Origin: Nitzschia sp. pyKryTriq1
Lineage: Eukaryota > Bacillariophyta > Bacillariophyceae > Bacillariales > Bacillariaceae
Length of the DNA stretch: 64,000 nucleotides
Assembly: GCA_956465555.1 (NCBI GenBank)
Contig: OY101120.1
Location: 806,001-870,000 of the forward strand
Direction: 5' to 3'
The translations under genes and the position numbers were made by a program. Under the pieces are notes generated by a model. It made no database searches. It was given only the letters and a program-made list of their open reading frames with translations, and was not told the DNA's origin. The first letter of the stretch is position 1; every line of letters starts with the position of its first letter. This document shows, piece by piece, positions 1 through 9,754 of this stretch.

Positions 1-349
1 AGTCAGAGTCTTGGGGAATAACGTGGATTCCTGCAGACTCCACCTCTCTCACGCGCGCCTTGTTCTCCGCACCTCCACGTGGAATACCTCATCTCCATAA
101 GCTATCTACAAGTCCGTATATCCTTATGTACTTGGTCTATGACAGAGCGTGTGATCCCGATTTGCCGTTATTTTCGAGTAAATTTCGAATTACTGGCTCA
201 TCGGGGAAGTGCTCGCCCGTACCAAGCTTTGAAGGGACGCTGGTCTTGTTGACGAAGGAAACTCAGAGGATGATCATGGCTCTGTCTCCATGTGGATGCA
301 GGGGAACGAAAAGGAAAAATTAAAATATAAATTCTTCGACTCATGATGT
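1..349. other. Gene-free left edge
   Basis: I see no supportable gene, RNA or repeat here. Short open frames have no recognisable protein character. It may be the 3' flank of the minus-strand gene that ends at 350. Confidence 0.4.
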
Positions 350-982
350 TTAATTGGCGAACGTAATGTCCCAACTGTCGACATCGCCGTTGTTAAACAT
401 CGCCCCTTGTTTGAGAAAGATGAACCCCGAGATTGTTCCGTTGAATACGTTCTCGATCTTCGCCTGATCAAACGCGCCGATCCATGCCGCGGATGGCGGG
501 GTGGAGTCGGCTTCGGTGCCTTCTGCTACCCCGAGTTTCATCTTAGCGACGGCAACTCTCTTGGGAGTACTTTCGTCCGCGTTGTCGATCTTTCGCTTGA
601 TGAAAGAGGTTGTCATGTTCTGCATTTGAATAGAATAAATTGAATTTAGTTGAAAGTTGTTGTAAACTTGGTCACGTTTTTGCTCGCTTTCGCGGGACGT
701 TGATATTGAATGACTGTTGTATCTGTTTTGATTAGGGATCAGTCTATTAGATCGTAGATCCTCATAGCTGTCCGTATTTGAAACGACGAGAGAGTCTTGT
801 CGTGTTGGAGTTGGATATCCGGATCCGTTGCTTTGCTTGGCATTGGATTTTCCGGCGCCTTGACCGCTCGCGTGAGAAGGTTTCAAGGTCTTCTTGAAAT
901 TGGATTGAGTGACTCCTTGGTCGATCGTAGATCTTCCGGGATGGGGAGACGTATTTTTCGTTTTATACTCTAACACGCGCAA
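350..982 (-). CDS. Hypothetical protein, start uncertain
   Basis: The open frame is 210 residues and I do not recognise the family. The first ~120 residues are polar and low in complexity (Ser, Asn, Gln rich). The last 88, from an internal Met at 616, look more like a folded protein: a basic stretch IKRKI, KRVAVAKMKLG, then a hydrophobic end with GTISGFIFLKQG and DSWDITF. Just upstream of that Met the minus strand reads TTCTATTCAAATGCAG, which resembles a 3' splice site. The real gene may therefore be the 88-residue part (350..616), possibly with an upstream exon. No function is proposed. Confidence 0.45.
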   Translation of the reverse strand: MRVLEYKTKNTSPHPGRSTIDQGVTQSNFKKTLKPSHASGQGAGKSNAKQSNGSGYPTPTRQDSLVVSNTDSYEDLRSNRLIPNQNRYNSHSISTSRESEQKRDQVYNNFQLNSIYSIQMQNMTTSFIKRKIDNADESTPKRVAVAKMKLGVAEGTEADSTPPSAAWIGAFDQAKIENVFNGTISGFIFLKQGAMFNNGDVDSWDITFAN

Positions 983-1382
983 TATGGTACGATGTTCGAA
1001 CGCCTTTTAAAACGAAGCAGTGAATCAACCTGCCTTGGTCATTGCCGCGTCCCGGCGTTGGCGTGAACCGGTCGTCGGGACTTTTCATCATTGGCGGGAC
1101 GCTCCTAACAAACGAACGAGTTCCAACCCGCCAACGATTTTTTGTATACACTTACTTACGTGTGAACTGATACGGTTTCTGTACTTGTTTGCTACTGTAG
1201 TAAAGTAAAAGCTTTTACTCTACTATCTATTCCACTGATCTCGATGCTCGAATTGCGACGATTTGCAGAATTGTGAGCTCTCGGCTCGTTTGCAGATCGA
1301 TCTCGAATGATCCTGCGATCACTCTTTCGATTGCTCGCCGTCCTCACTCATCTCTGCAGCCTGCGCCATTTCTTCCGCCCAT
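983..1382. other. Intergenic, nothing recognised
   Basis: No gene or structured repeat was recognised. The stretch lies between a minus-strand hypothetical gene and a possible small minus-strand membrane protein. Confidence 0.4.
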
Positions 1383-1604
1383 CTACCAATCAGATTCATT
1401 TGATGGCGTCATCATTACTCCGTCTGTCAGGCGTGCGCCTTCCATCAGAAGCTCCTTCTGCCTCCGTCTGGCCGGCTGTCGAGTCATATGCTCGTACAGG
1501 AACGTGGCAAAGGACTGACTGTTCGGCTGAGTCGAATATTCGCAATTCCAAAAAATCCAAACCATAAAATAAACCACAAAAACAAGAAGAAACCGACGTC
1601 TCAT
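1383..1604 (-). CDS. Possible small signal-anchor protein
   Basis: This is a weak candidate of 73 residues, starting at the internal Met followed by RRR. Residues 5-19 are strongly hydrophobic (FLLVFVVYFMVWIF), followed by a polar tail rich in Arg, Gln, Glu and Ser, as in a type II anchored micro-protein. It lies divergently from the cysteine-synthase-like gene that begins at 1709, so it could also be promoter sequence that happens to be open. An overlapping longer frame (1396..1710) has no protein-like character. No family is recognised. Confidence 0.25.
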   Translation of the reverse strand: MRRRFLLVFVVYFMVWIFWNCEYSTQPNSQSFATFLYEHMTRQPARRRQKELLMEGARLTDGVMMTPSNESDW

Positions 1605-1708
1605 TCCATACCGGTATATCATCATTCGCAGGAAGGAACCATTGACATACCACAAGTACATCACGAGAATGGTCGTTAAAGAGTATTCCGTGTCGCCGCC
1701 ACGCTAAC

Positions 1709-3109
1709 ATGCCTATCGCGTCCGCATCTTCTCGAAATTATATTCACTCGAGCATAGTTTGGGCTGGAACTGCAGTGCTGATATCGACTGCAGTGCTCAA
1801 ATGGTGGGTTCAATCCAGGAAGCAAAAGTCTAGTAGCCACACATCTTTGAACACGGCCCATGAACAACTCATTCTGAATGGTACACCCATGGTCAAACTG
1901 GAGATTGTATCTCAGATCATTCGACGGAATATTTACGTTAAGATGGAAAGTCTCAATCCAGGTGGAACAGGGAAAGACCGAGCGGCACTGTCCATGATTC
2001 GAAGGGCTGAAGATGAAGGGCTTCTACCACGACCTGTTTTGCTGACCAAGGATGGAATGAAAGAAGATGATTTGCTTCTTCACCCCTCTATTGACTCTTC
2101 AGAAGATTTTCCATTACATAGTCGAACGCCAGACGCGGATGCTGGTGAAACAATTAAGGACAAAAGAAGCACAAACACCATCGAAGATATGATTGCGGAA
2201 GCGATGAAACGGTCACGGACAGGTGGTCTGGTCGTCGAGGGTACGAGTGGATCCACAGGCATCGCCCTGGCTACGTTATGTGCGGCTAGAGGACATGCGT
2301 GTTTAGTCGTGTTACCGGATGACCAAGCCAAGGAAAAGCAAACCATTCTGAGATCGTTAGGTGCCGTGGTCTACGAAGTACCGACAGCCGCCATTTCCAA
2401 TCCCAACCACTATGTGAATTTGGCTCGCAAGGCTGCCATCCTGGCTCGAGAAACGCTGCAGATAGATGCCTTCTTTACTGATCAGTTCGAAAATGAGGCC
2501 AATTATGACATTCATAAACGTCAGACCGGTCCTGAAATCTGGAGGCAACGACGGGGATACGTAGACGCCTTTGTTATGTCATCGGGGACAGGAGGGACCA
2601 TAGCGGGTGTCGGGACCTATTTGAAAGAACGGAATGATTCGATACACATTGTACTGGTAGATCCTCCTGGGAGCGCTCTTTACCACAAGATTGAACACGG
2701 TGTAGCTTATGCGTTGGAGCAAAGGGAGAGGACTCTTCGAAAGCATCGATACGATACCTTGGCAGAAGGCATTGGTCTCGATCGTGTCACACACAATTTT
2801 GCTCTTGGCTTGGATTTTGTGGATCGAGCTATACGTGTGACGGATCAAGAAGCAGTAGATATGGCCCATTGGATGTTACAGACGGAAGGCCTGTGGATGG
2901 GATCTTCCTCTGCGATGAACCTGGTGGGGGCAGTACGAGTAGCACTGGACATGCCCGAAGGTTCCAACGTTGTGACGATGGTTTGTGATGCGGGCCAGAG
3001 GCATGCTACACGATTCTGGAACCCTACTTTCGTCGAACAATGGGGCTTGGTATGGCCCGCTAGTGGGTGCATCCCCGAATGCCTTTGCCCAATCTTAGCA
3101 TCCCAATAG
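1709..3109 (+). CDS. Membrane-anchored cysteine-synthase-like PLP enzyme
   Basis: A 466-residue fold-type II PLP enzyme of the cysteine synthase / cystathionine beta-synthase family. The family uses PLP for beta-replacement on O-acetylserine or serine. Visible motifs: PLP lysine block NPGGTGKDRAA with Lys89, the phosphate/substrate loop EGTSGSTGIA at 178-186, the glycine loop SSGTGGTIAGVG at 291-302 and a C-terminal CDAGQRH at 427-432. Residues ~16-34 form one hydrophobic helix before a basic segment, so the enzyme is probably anchored with the catalytic part in the cytosol. The layout recalls the yeast mitochondrial outer-membrane protein Mcy1 (YGR012W). About 65 residues, partly polar and acidic, sit between the Lys block and the Ser/Thr loop (~105-170), longer than in bacterial CysK. 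Whether it still makes cysteine is not shown. Convergent with eIF3j, 142 bp apart. Confidence 0.85.
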   Translation: MPIASASSRNYIHSSIVWAGTAVLISTAVLKWWVQSRKQKSSSHTSLNTAHEQLILNGTPMVKLEIVSQIIRRNIYVKMESLNPGGTGKDRAALSMIRRAEDEGLLPRPVLLTKDGMKEDDLLLHPSIDSSEDFPLHSRTPDADAGETIKDKRSTNTIEDMIAEAMKRSRTGGLVVEGTSGSTGIALATLCAARGHACLVVLPDDQAKEKQTILRSLGAVVYEVPTAAISNPNHYVNLARKAAILARETLQIDAFFTDQFENEANYDIHKRQTGPEIWRQRRGYVDAFVMSSGTGGTIAGVGTYLKERNDSIHIVLVDPPGSALYHKIEHGVAYALEQRERTLRKHRYDTLAEGIGLDRVTHNFALGLDFVDRAIRVTDQEAVDMAHWMLQTEGLWMGSSSAMNLVGAVRVALDMPEGSNVVTMVCDAGQRHATRFWNPTFVEQWGLVWPASGCIPECLCPILASQ

Positions 3110-3251
3110 TAATCCATAGGAGCAGACAGTGCTTTCTACATCGGAACGCAGAACATGATGACGCACATAAAAAGTCACAATATACTAATCAAAGACTCGA
3201 TCACATCATGTATTATGGCCCTACAGATATACTCGTATTGGAACCGCATGC

Positions 3252-4120
3252 TTAAAAGAAAGCATCTTCAAAGTCGCCGCCCATTTCATCGTACCGGTCG
3301 TACGCGTTGTTGTCTCCGAAGGTCTCATTCATCACCTTCTGGGCCTTGACCTTCTCTTCTTTATCTTGTTTCTTTGACTTTTGCGCTTGACCCTTGGACT
3401 TTCGTTTGGATTGTTGGACCTTTTCGTTCTTGATAATGTTGCATGTCTTGATAATATCCGTAATTGCATCGTCATCCAAGACGTCCTTACTCTGCTGAAT
3501 GACTTCCTTCAAAAAGACAGACACCAAATGAATCTTTCCATGTCCCTACAAAAATAGGATTGAAACATGATTCAAAAGAGACTTGAGGAATTTGCACCTC
3601 TTACAACGTTGTCCACTGCAGACGCCCGAGCGACACCCAAACTCACCTTCATACATTCGGCAACCTTCCGCGCATGCTTCATGTGATCCTTCATGTCCTT
3701 CATGACGACCTTATCGCCTGCTCCCTGTGACTTGCTGCTAACAGTCATCTGCTCGACGGCGCCGAACAAATCGTCTGTCAACGCGTGATCGGCATCTTCT
3801 ATCCTTTGTCGTTCCAATGCTCGCCGTTCATCGGGCGAGAGCTTGGATTCCATCTCAGCCTCCAGTTCCATGGCCCTTCTGGCGATTTCGAGTTCCTCTT
3901 CTCGCTCCTTCTCTGCTTGCTTCTTGGCTTGCAAAGCAGACCCCTTCTTTTTCAAGTCCGACTGCATTGCCTTGTCCTGCGCCTCCTTTTCCTTCACTGC
4001 CAAATCTTCCTCGTCGTCAAACTTGGGTGCTTCATCCTCCTTTTTGATGCCGAGCTTGGCGTCGAGGGCATCGTCATCGACGTCCCATTCATCATCGCTA
4101 TCGTCCCAGTTATCTGCCAT
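3252..4120 (-). CDS. Translation initiation factor eIF3 subunit j
   Basis: Two exons, 4120..3647 and 3545..3252, give 255 residues. The intron 3546..3646 (101 nt) has donor GTGAGT and acceptor TTTTTGTAG; joining gives ...AECMK-GHGKIHLVSVF..., in frame. The protein opens with an acidic W/D motif (MADNWDDSDDEWD), has a charged Lys/Glu coiled coil in the middle, and ends with a basic Lys-rich block and an aromatic/acidic tail (YDEMGGDFEDAFF). This is the eIF3j/HCR1 pattern and usual length. The family binds the 40S decoding centre and helps mRNA recruitment and recycling. The symbol is left blank because naming differs between species. Confidence 0.9.
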
Positions 4121-4615
4121 TGTCGCTATTTATTTTCGATTCGTTTCAAGTAGAAGAAAGGAGAAAGAATTGTGGAGGGAGGAGTGAGAGGCCCGGGTTA
4201 TTTCTCTGGTCTCTGGTGGTGTGCGTTTGGAATTCACCATTCACCAGCATCGTCGCGTTATTGTAGTCAGTCGGCGTCAATAACCAAGCAAGACTAAGTC
4301 TTGGTGGTCGTTTGGCGGTGGGGGCCGGCGCGGCTGGCGGGCTTGAACAAGAATTATTCTCGTGGTCTTTCGTGGTTTCCAATGATTTTTCAAATTCTCA
4401 TTTCGGTGAGACTCAGAATTCCACATTCCTTTTTTGAAGTCGGATGGGTCGACTTCAACTATGGCGCGCGCCGCTCTTCGTATCAACTGTATGTAGTCGA
4501 TGATGGATACCGGCAGTAGATGATGAGATCCGTTTGGAATTTCAGACTACAAGTACTGACTAGACTCTAGAGAGTCTGATCTAAAAAGTGTATTGAAATT
4601 CATTATGGAGCTACT

Positions 4616-5302
4616 TTATCGGGAGTAGGATGATTCGGGTGTATCATCCTCATCTCCAGTAGTTGCCGCCTTTGGCTCGCTCTCAATCACAATGGTGACC
4701 GGTCCATCATTGACCAATGCCACGTCCATCATGGCACCAAACACTCCGTCCTTGATCTTGTCAGCTTCATAATTGAATTTCAACATGTCCAAGAAATCAT
4801 TGTACATTTTCTGTGCCGGTTCGTTTTTCATCGATAGTTTGTAGTCTGGTTGATGTTTCTTGCTTAAAGTCCCATATAAAGTGAATTGACTGACGCACAA
4901 GACCTCCAAACCTCGTTGTTTCACGCCATGTCGCCAACCAGCACCCGAATCATTCTCCCATAATTTACAAGCGAGTAAACGCTTACAGCAATATTCCAAA
5001 TCCTCTTGAGTGTCGTGTTGATGCAATCCCACGAGAGCCATAGCACCGGGTCCGATCGACGACACGACCGATCCCTCCACCGTGACGGACGCCGACTTGA
5101 CACGTTGCACCACTAACCGCATTGCCAAAGCACAATTATTATTTCTGCTGTTATTCAATGAAAGAAGGCAGGGCAATAATAAAACCAATAATAATCTCAC
5201 AATCGTCACCCGCGAGAGAAAGATATAGCTCTGTTTCAACATCCACCAAGAACAAGAATATGAAGACCAATCTCCTGGTTTATTTTTGTCAAACACAAAC
5301 AA
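4616..5302 (-). CDS. D-aminoacyl-tRNA deacylase (DTD1 type)
   Basis: Hydrolyses D-amino acids (and glycine) wrongly attached to tRNA. The canonical protein begins at the Met at 5122 (MRLVVQRV, 168 residues), the normal family length. Both signature motifs are present: SQFTLYG and the Gly-Pro motif in NDGPVT. The open frame continues upstream for 60 residues and includes MLKQSYIFLSRV followed by a very hydrophobic LLLVLLLPCLLSL stretch, which looks like a signal or organelle leader. The start may thus be 5302, 5242 (before the leader) or 5122; alternative starts could supply cytosolic and organellar forms. The last ~15 residues are an acidic/Ser tail outside the core fold. Confidence 0.88.
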   Translation of the reverse strand: MFVFDKNKPGDWSSYSCSWWMLKQSYIFLSRVTIVRLLLVLLLPCLLSLNNSRNNNCALAMRLVVQRVKSASVTVEGSVVSSIGPGAMALVGLHQHDTQEDLEYCCKRLLACKLWENDSGAGWRHGVKQRGLEVLCVSQFTLYGTLSKKHQPDYKLSMKNEPAQKMYNDFLDMLKFNYEADKIKDGVFGAMMDVALVNDGPVTIVIESEPKAATTGDEDDTPESSYSR

Positions 5303-5520
5303 TTGATCTTCTCGGATAGCGATAGATGGAAGCGTTGCGACGACTGTTGAACATCGTCACAACAGACAAAATTGCTGTTGCTGTGTTTTATCGGTCAGTA
5401 GTCGGCATCATCGCCTTCCAATATCTTCGTCGTTGTTGGCATCATCTTCTGCTTCCGTCCGCCCGCACAACTTTTACTTCCACGTGTCGTCTACTCGTAT
5501 GATCCGCTCGCGTATGTAAG

Positions 5521-5580
5521 GTTCGTACCGGTACAGTGTACGAGTACTGTACTCTACTGGTACTGTACTTGTACTCTCTA
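5521..5580. repeat. GTAC-rich palindromic cluster
   Basis: Contains GTACCGGTACAGTGTAC, then GAGTACTGTACTC and CTGGTACTGTACTTGTAC. These are near-palindromic words built on GTAC, of the kind seen in most other intergenic gaps of this window. Confidence 0.6.
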
Positions 5581-6379
5581 CGGGTAGTAGAGAGCAGAGC
5601 AATACAGTAGAAACGCTTACTATATTATTTGTTGTACAGTAGCAAGTAGAGGAAGCATACTGTAAAGAATGTTCGTGATAATCAATAATCACACACAGGC
5701 GCAGCAGCCAGCAAGCGATAATCCTGTGGATTACTACCTGGTGCCCCCTTCGTAGCTAGCTGGCTTGCTTCCTAGGCCATGCAGGCAAGAGATGATCAGC
5801 CATGTTGCTAATAGTCCTCACAAAAGTATAGTATGAGTAAAGTACCAGTACAAACGAGGGCCCCCGGAGGCCAAAATGGCAGAAACGTGGATGACTAATG
5901 AATGGGCTGAAGGTGCTGTGAGTCGATTCCTCTGATCCGAACAAAGGATCCGTGATCAGGGAGCTAGACAGCAGAACTTCATCGTCATGTCCATCATGAC
6001 GTTGTTCCAACCCTTTTGATTCTTCGTACAAGTGCCAGTGGATAAAATGCTACAGCGGTCGCGTAGACCCGCTGCCAACTCGGGACACTAGTACCTATTG
6101 TCTATAGATCATACATACCTTCTGCCAACCGTCAGCTGTCTCGTTGCTTCGATATCCCAGATTGAATGATGGCATTGATGACATGTTTTTGTGTAGTGGG
6201 TAGCCCCTTTGCCTCTTTGCAAATGTTTAATTTGGCTCTGTTCTTGCCCTGGTACACATCGGAAGTTGAATCCGCTTTAGGGACACTTTTTCTAAATGGC
6301 GTTAATTTTAACGCGCTTCTGAGTTCTATGATAGATGATTCCACGAAGGAGGAGTATGCGCGTGCGCGCTTCCTTGGAT

Positions 6380-6432
6380 GTACGAGTACCGGTAGGTACA
6401 GTACCAGTACCGGTACCGGTACTGTACTTGGA
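6380..6432. repeat. GTAC-rich palindromic cluster
   Basis: Contains TACGAGTACCGGTAGGTAC, CAGTACCAGTACCGG and TACCGGTACTGTACTTGG, overlapping copies of the TACCGGTA core. Located ~240 bp upstream of the gene at 6671. Confidence 0.6.
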
Positions 6433-6670
6433 CGGTAGAACTGGAGAAGATGTCATCAGCCAAACTGTTGTCACTGGATCATCGCATGCAGTCAATACGC
6501 TCTTATGTCGTTTCTGCTATTAGAACTCTACATACTGCTACTGCTACTAGCTATTGTAGAGAGAGAAGAACTCCGTTCCATTTGCAGTTTGGAGGTGCTA
6601 CTGCTGTAAACAACCTACCAAATCGCTCATTCGAAGCAGGAATCTCTTTCAATCACCTTGCGGCACCATC

Positions 6671-7843
6671 ATGACAAGCCAGAAAAGAACTACGGTATCC
6701 GTAGAGCTAGAGGTGGGTGAACCGCTCGGCGTTCGAAACAGGAAAAACCGTCGCATCACTCGATCAGTGACTGCCAAGGCACTTACCGCAGAACGAAGCA
6801 TTCTCTTCGATCGAGTGGTCGATCCCCTGCTTTCCTGCGGGTTTTTGCGATGGCACGAAGCTGAAAACCTCAGCAAAGTCACCAGAGGCTGTCGAACGGT
6901 GTGGATGGATCAGCGGGAAACCTACCCGGACTGGTCGAATCTCTTGCGCGAGCTCAATTCGATAAACTGCACCAATCGATGCCGAGCTTGCGAACAAATC
7001 ATATTCTTGAAAGCGAATCGACAGTGCTGTACAGTTCCCAAGTGGAACATAGAGTCTGATAAACGGAGTCCTAACTTTCACGGGGTTGTAGACCTCGTCA
7101 TGTCCAGCGGTGTCTTGACATGGAGAGAAAAGGGAAGCATCCGCCGGATTAGCAAGACGTGTTACAAGGTCCATAGGGAACAATGTACCTGTCGTTTACA
7201 GGACCGCAAGGCTTACCTGGGGCCCTATATCGATCACGATCCGCGGTATGCCGATGGTTTCGACAAGTCGACTGATTTTCGAAAGTGCCAAGCCCTCGCA
7301 AAGTACACCGCCTGGATGATCCGGAATTTGCATTCCTTCTACAATTTTAGTCGAGTGACAGATCCGTCCAGGCTTCCATATGGACTTGGTGGGTGGGCAT
7401 GGTTTGATATTCAAATGGTAACTTTGCAGCGCGCTTGTCCGAGACGGTATGCCTTTGTCATGAACATGGTATCACTCTACATTGCGCAAGGAGAGTTGCA
7501 GCGGTCACCACCCAAATGGTACGCCACGGCGTTCTTAGGGGAGCGCCATGATCCGGTACATGGTTCCTCCTATCAGGAATCCTTGGGTGCTGGGATCTCA
7601 GAATTTTGCCTTCCGGCCACCGATGAAGTTTTGACGAAATTCTTGCGCACCAAATGCTACCCATCGAAGGACAGTCAAATCGTACTGGGGCCTTTGGTCC
7701 GGCCGCTTTCCATTTTCGCTCCCTTTATGGATATGGTTCCGTTGGATCAAACCATGAGGACTCGTTTGCCGCGCTCGTTGGAAAATTTGACGGATGAAAT
7801 TATTGAACACATGTCACTGCATTTCTTTTGTACTATATCCTAA
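6671..7843 (+). CDS. Unknown protein with an internal ~30-residue repeat
   Basis: A 390-residue soluble protein I do not recognise. Residues ~49-78 (VVDPLLSCGFLRWHEAENLS...) and ~139-168 (VVDLVMSSGVLTWREKGSIR...) are clearly related. Both share VVD, a hydrophobic pair, S-C/S-G-x-L-x-W, a charged turn, and a final C-x-x-V-H/W-like end. The repeat length and pattern (short helix, Pro/Gly turn, Trp, two amphipathic helices) loosely suggest an F-box-like fold, but this is only a resemblance. A Cys cluster (C100, C104, C107, C119, C120) lies between the copies. There is no signal peptide or membrane segment. Single exon; start chosen at the first Met. Confidence 0.7.
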   Translation: MTSQKRTTVSVELEVGEPLGVRNRKNRRITRSVTAKALTAERSILFDRVVDPLLSCGFLRWHEAENLSKVTRGCRTVWMDQRETYPDWSNLLRELNSINCTNRCRACEQIIFLKANRQCCTVPKWNIESDKRSPNFHGVVDLVMSSGVLTWREKGSIRRISKTCYKVHREQCTCRLQDRKAYLGPYIDHDPRYADGFDKSTDFRKCQALAKYTAWMIRNLHSFYNFSRVTDPSRLPYGLGGWAWFDIQMVTLQRACPRRYAFVMNMVSLYIAQGELQRSPPKWYATAFLGERHDPVHGSSYQESLGAGISEFCLPATDEVLTKFLRTKCYPSKDSQIVLGPLVRPLSIFAPFMDMVPLDQTMRTRLPRSLENLTDEIIEHMSLHFFCTIS

Positions 7844-7931
7844 AGACGAAAAATGTGCTTTACCATCAAAGGGGGTGTGAATGTGTGTCACTATGGCAGA
7901 ATAATCAAATCACAGCTAAACTGTTAGTCTT

Positions 7932-9152
7932 CTAGAGCTTCATGACAATCACTGTCATGTCATCCCGATATCCCTTCTCTACTTTGGGGGTGATCGTTTT
8001 CAACACCTCCCAACTTTGAAAGAGAGGATGCCGCGTTCCTACGAAGAAGCTTTCACTGAATTGTTTGGCATAGAACTGGTTTCGTCGCATGTCAAAGAAA
8101 CCATCACTGGCCGCAATCAAAAATGCGTTGGGGTACTGTGTGAGATCAATGATGTCAATAATAGGTTCGGCCGTGACTCCCACTGCCTTCCACTCCCAAT
8201 CTCCCAAACTTCGGCTCATGGCCAGCGCAATTGTATCGCGGGCGGCGTCGCTTCGCACAACCACACGAGAATCATTGGTTTTTGGATTGATATGGATCGT
8301 TCCATTTAAGGCTGTGATACGAGCGTATTCATCGGGTAGAATAGCCTTGTCATGGCGTGTCTGGTACACAATTGTGGCATCTTCGGGTGAGAGGGCCCTT
8401 TGGAGTAGTTTCGGACTGGGCAGGGAAACGACTATGGTTTGACTATCGCCTGTATTTGCAATGAACAACTTGGAACCGCGCCGAAGGGTAATAGTGGCAG
8501 TACTTCCACCCAATAAAAAGTTGGGCGGTGCATATATGTCCACTTCGACCACCGTCTTGTTGAGAGCCTTGACGATGGCTTGATCATCGATGATTTGTGG
8601 AAGCGAGTTCAACTCCCCAGCAAGACGCTCGGGTAGATCACGGGCTATGTAGTCAGCAACTATGTGACCTTGTTTACCGTGCCCATCAAAGACCCCCACT
8701 AAGAACGAAGGTTCCTCCTGCGGGGTGGCAGATGTAACAAATGGAGAGATCAACACAGCACGATCCTGATTCAAAAAATGGCTCTGTCCCCTCTGCGTCA
8801 AAAGCGCAAAATGTTTACTGCCAAATGTGAAATTGTTGGATCGCGTCTGATTGATGAAAATCTCTTCCAAGAGCTCATGAAGATAAGGCGTCAGCTCGGC
8901 GGGATAGATGGGACAGCCAAAATTAGGGCATCCGCGATCCTCATTGGATAATGATGATTCAAATACCCGTCTAGATGAAGAGTGGATCATAGAAATGGGA
9001 TTTTTCTTTGGATGAAAGTTACAGAGCAAGACAAAATTCAGCGAAAATGTCAGGGATAGGCCGATCCCCATGCACAGCCTAGCGTTTGCGAGCTTCCGTC
9101 GTGGGTGCTTCGGGCGTTCCGGAACCGCACCACTCCTTTGAGGCCTTCTCAT
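7932..9152 (-). CDS. PP2C-family phosphatase, N-terminally membrane-anchored
   Basis: A 406-residue PPM/PP2C metal-dependent Ser/Thr phosphatase. Motifs in order: NQDRAV (128-133), GVFDGHGKQG (153-162, metal-binding DG and catalytic-loop H), GGSTATI, NTGDSQ, MSRSLGD, SDGFFDM and, near the C-terminus, RDDMTVIVM, where the last metal Asp of the DN/DD motif sits. Residues ~27-46 form one hydrophobic segment after a basic N-terminus, so the enzyme is probably a type II membrane protein with its catalytic domain outside the cytosol or in an organelle. It may instead carry an organelle leader. Substrates cannot be read from the sequence. Confidence 0.9.
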   Translation of the reverse strand: MRRPQRSGAVPERPKHPRRKLANARLCMGIGLSLTFSLNFVLLCNFHPKKNPISMIHSSSRRVFESSLSNEDRGCPNFGCPIYPAELTPYLHELLEEIFINQTRSNNFTFGSKHFALLTQRGQSHFLNQDRAVLISPFVTSATPQEEPSFLVGVFDGHGKQGHIVADYIARDLPERLAGELNSLPQIIDDQAIVKALNKTVVEVDIYAPPNFLLGGSTATITLRRGSKLFIANTGDSQTIVVSLPSPKLLQRALSPEDATIVYQTRHDKAILPDEYARITALNGTIHINPKTNDSRVVVRSDAARDTIALAMSRSLGDWEWKAVGVTAEPIIDIIDLTQYPNAFLIAASDGFFDMRRNQFYAKQFSESFFVGTRHPLFQSWEVLKTITPKVEKGYRDDMTVIVMKL

Positions 9153-9754
9153 GATGCCGTACTATTTTCTGCTCGTCTGTCGTCGACCTGACTGATACCG
9201 GTAGGGGCGATCGAACGATGACGACTCCTCTTCGTATGCTTTGACCCGTTTCAGCTTGTCATCTTCCTCTATAAGGCATGCATCACTTCTTGTCCTTGAA
9301 TCCCTCCCGCTAATAGACTAGTGGACTGGTGGGTAGCAGTAGTAGTGTACCTTCAATTCGGGATCATCGCACATCTCTTCATCATCGTCGCTTTTCTATT
9401 TTCGCAGCTCCGAGAGCCGAGAGCCGAGAGCATCGTCGCGATCATTCGTCGTCATGTTTGGATTTAACAATCGCGGGAGTCGAATCCTACAGAGCTATTC
9501 TTCTCCAAAATGGAACCCCATCTATCTCTACGAAGAGAGAACTACTCAGAAGCAATCTTCTCGTATATATCTTCCAACTTTGCAATACCAAACCAGATAG
9601 CTGCATTGTGCTTCTGGGTATTAGAGAGGGCTAGTCGTAACTAGTAGAGGTTCTACTGCAATTTCGGCATAGATGAATCTCAAAATCGCATTTGAACTCT
9701 GAACACCCTTTCGCAGCGATAAAACAAAACTTGCTTAATAACCTAAGAATTCTA
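9153..9754. other. Intergenic, nothing recognised
   Basis: The 5' flank of the PP2C gene. One ACCGGTA word lies near 9197-9205, in GATACCGGTAGGGG. Short plus-strand frames here are Ser/Arg rich and show no domain. Confidence 0.4.

Larger units (their letters stand above)
5303..6670. other. 1.4 kb intergenic region with GTAC palindromes
   Basis: No supportable gene. It lies between the divergent DTD gene and the unknown protein at 6671, so it probably holds both promoters. Two GTAC-word clusters (about 5521-5580 and 6380-6432) are listed separately. Several short frames on both strands have no protein character. Confidence 0.5.
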
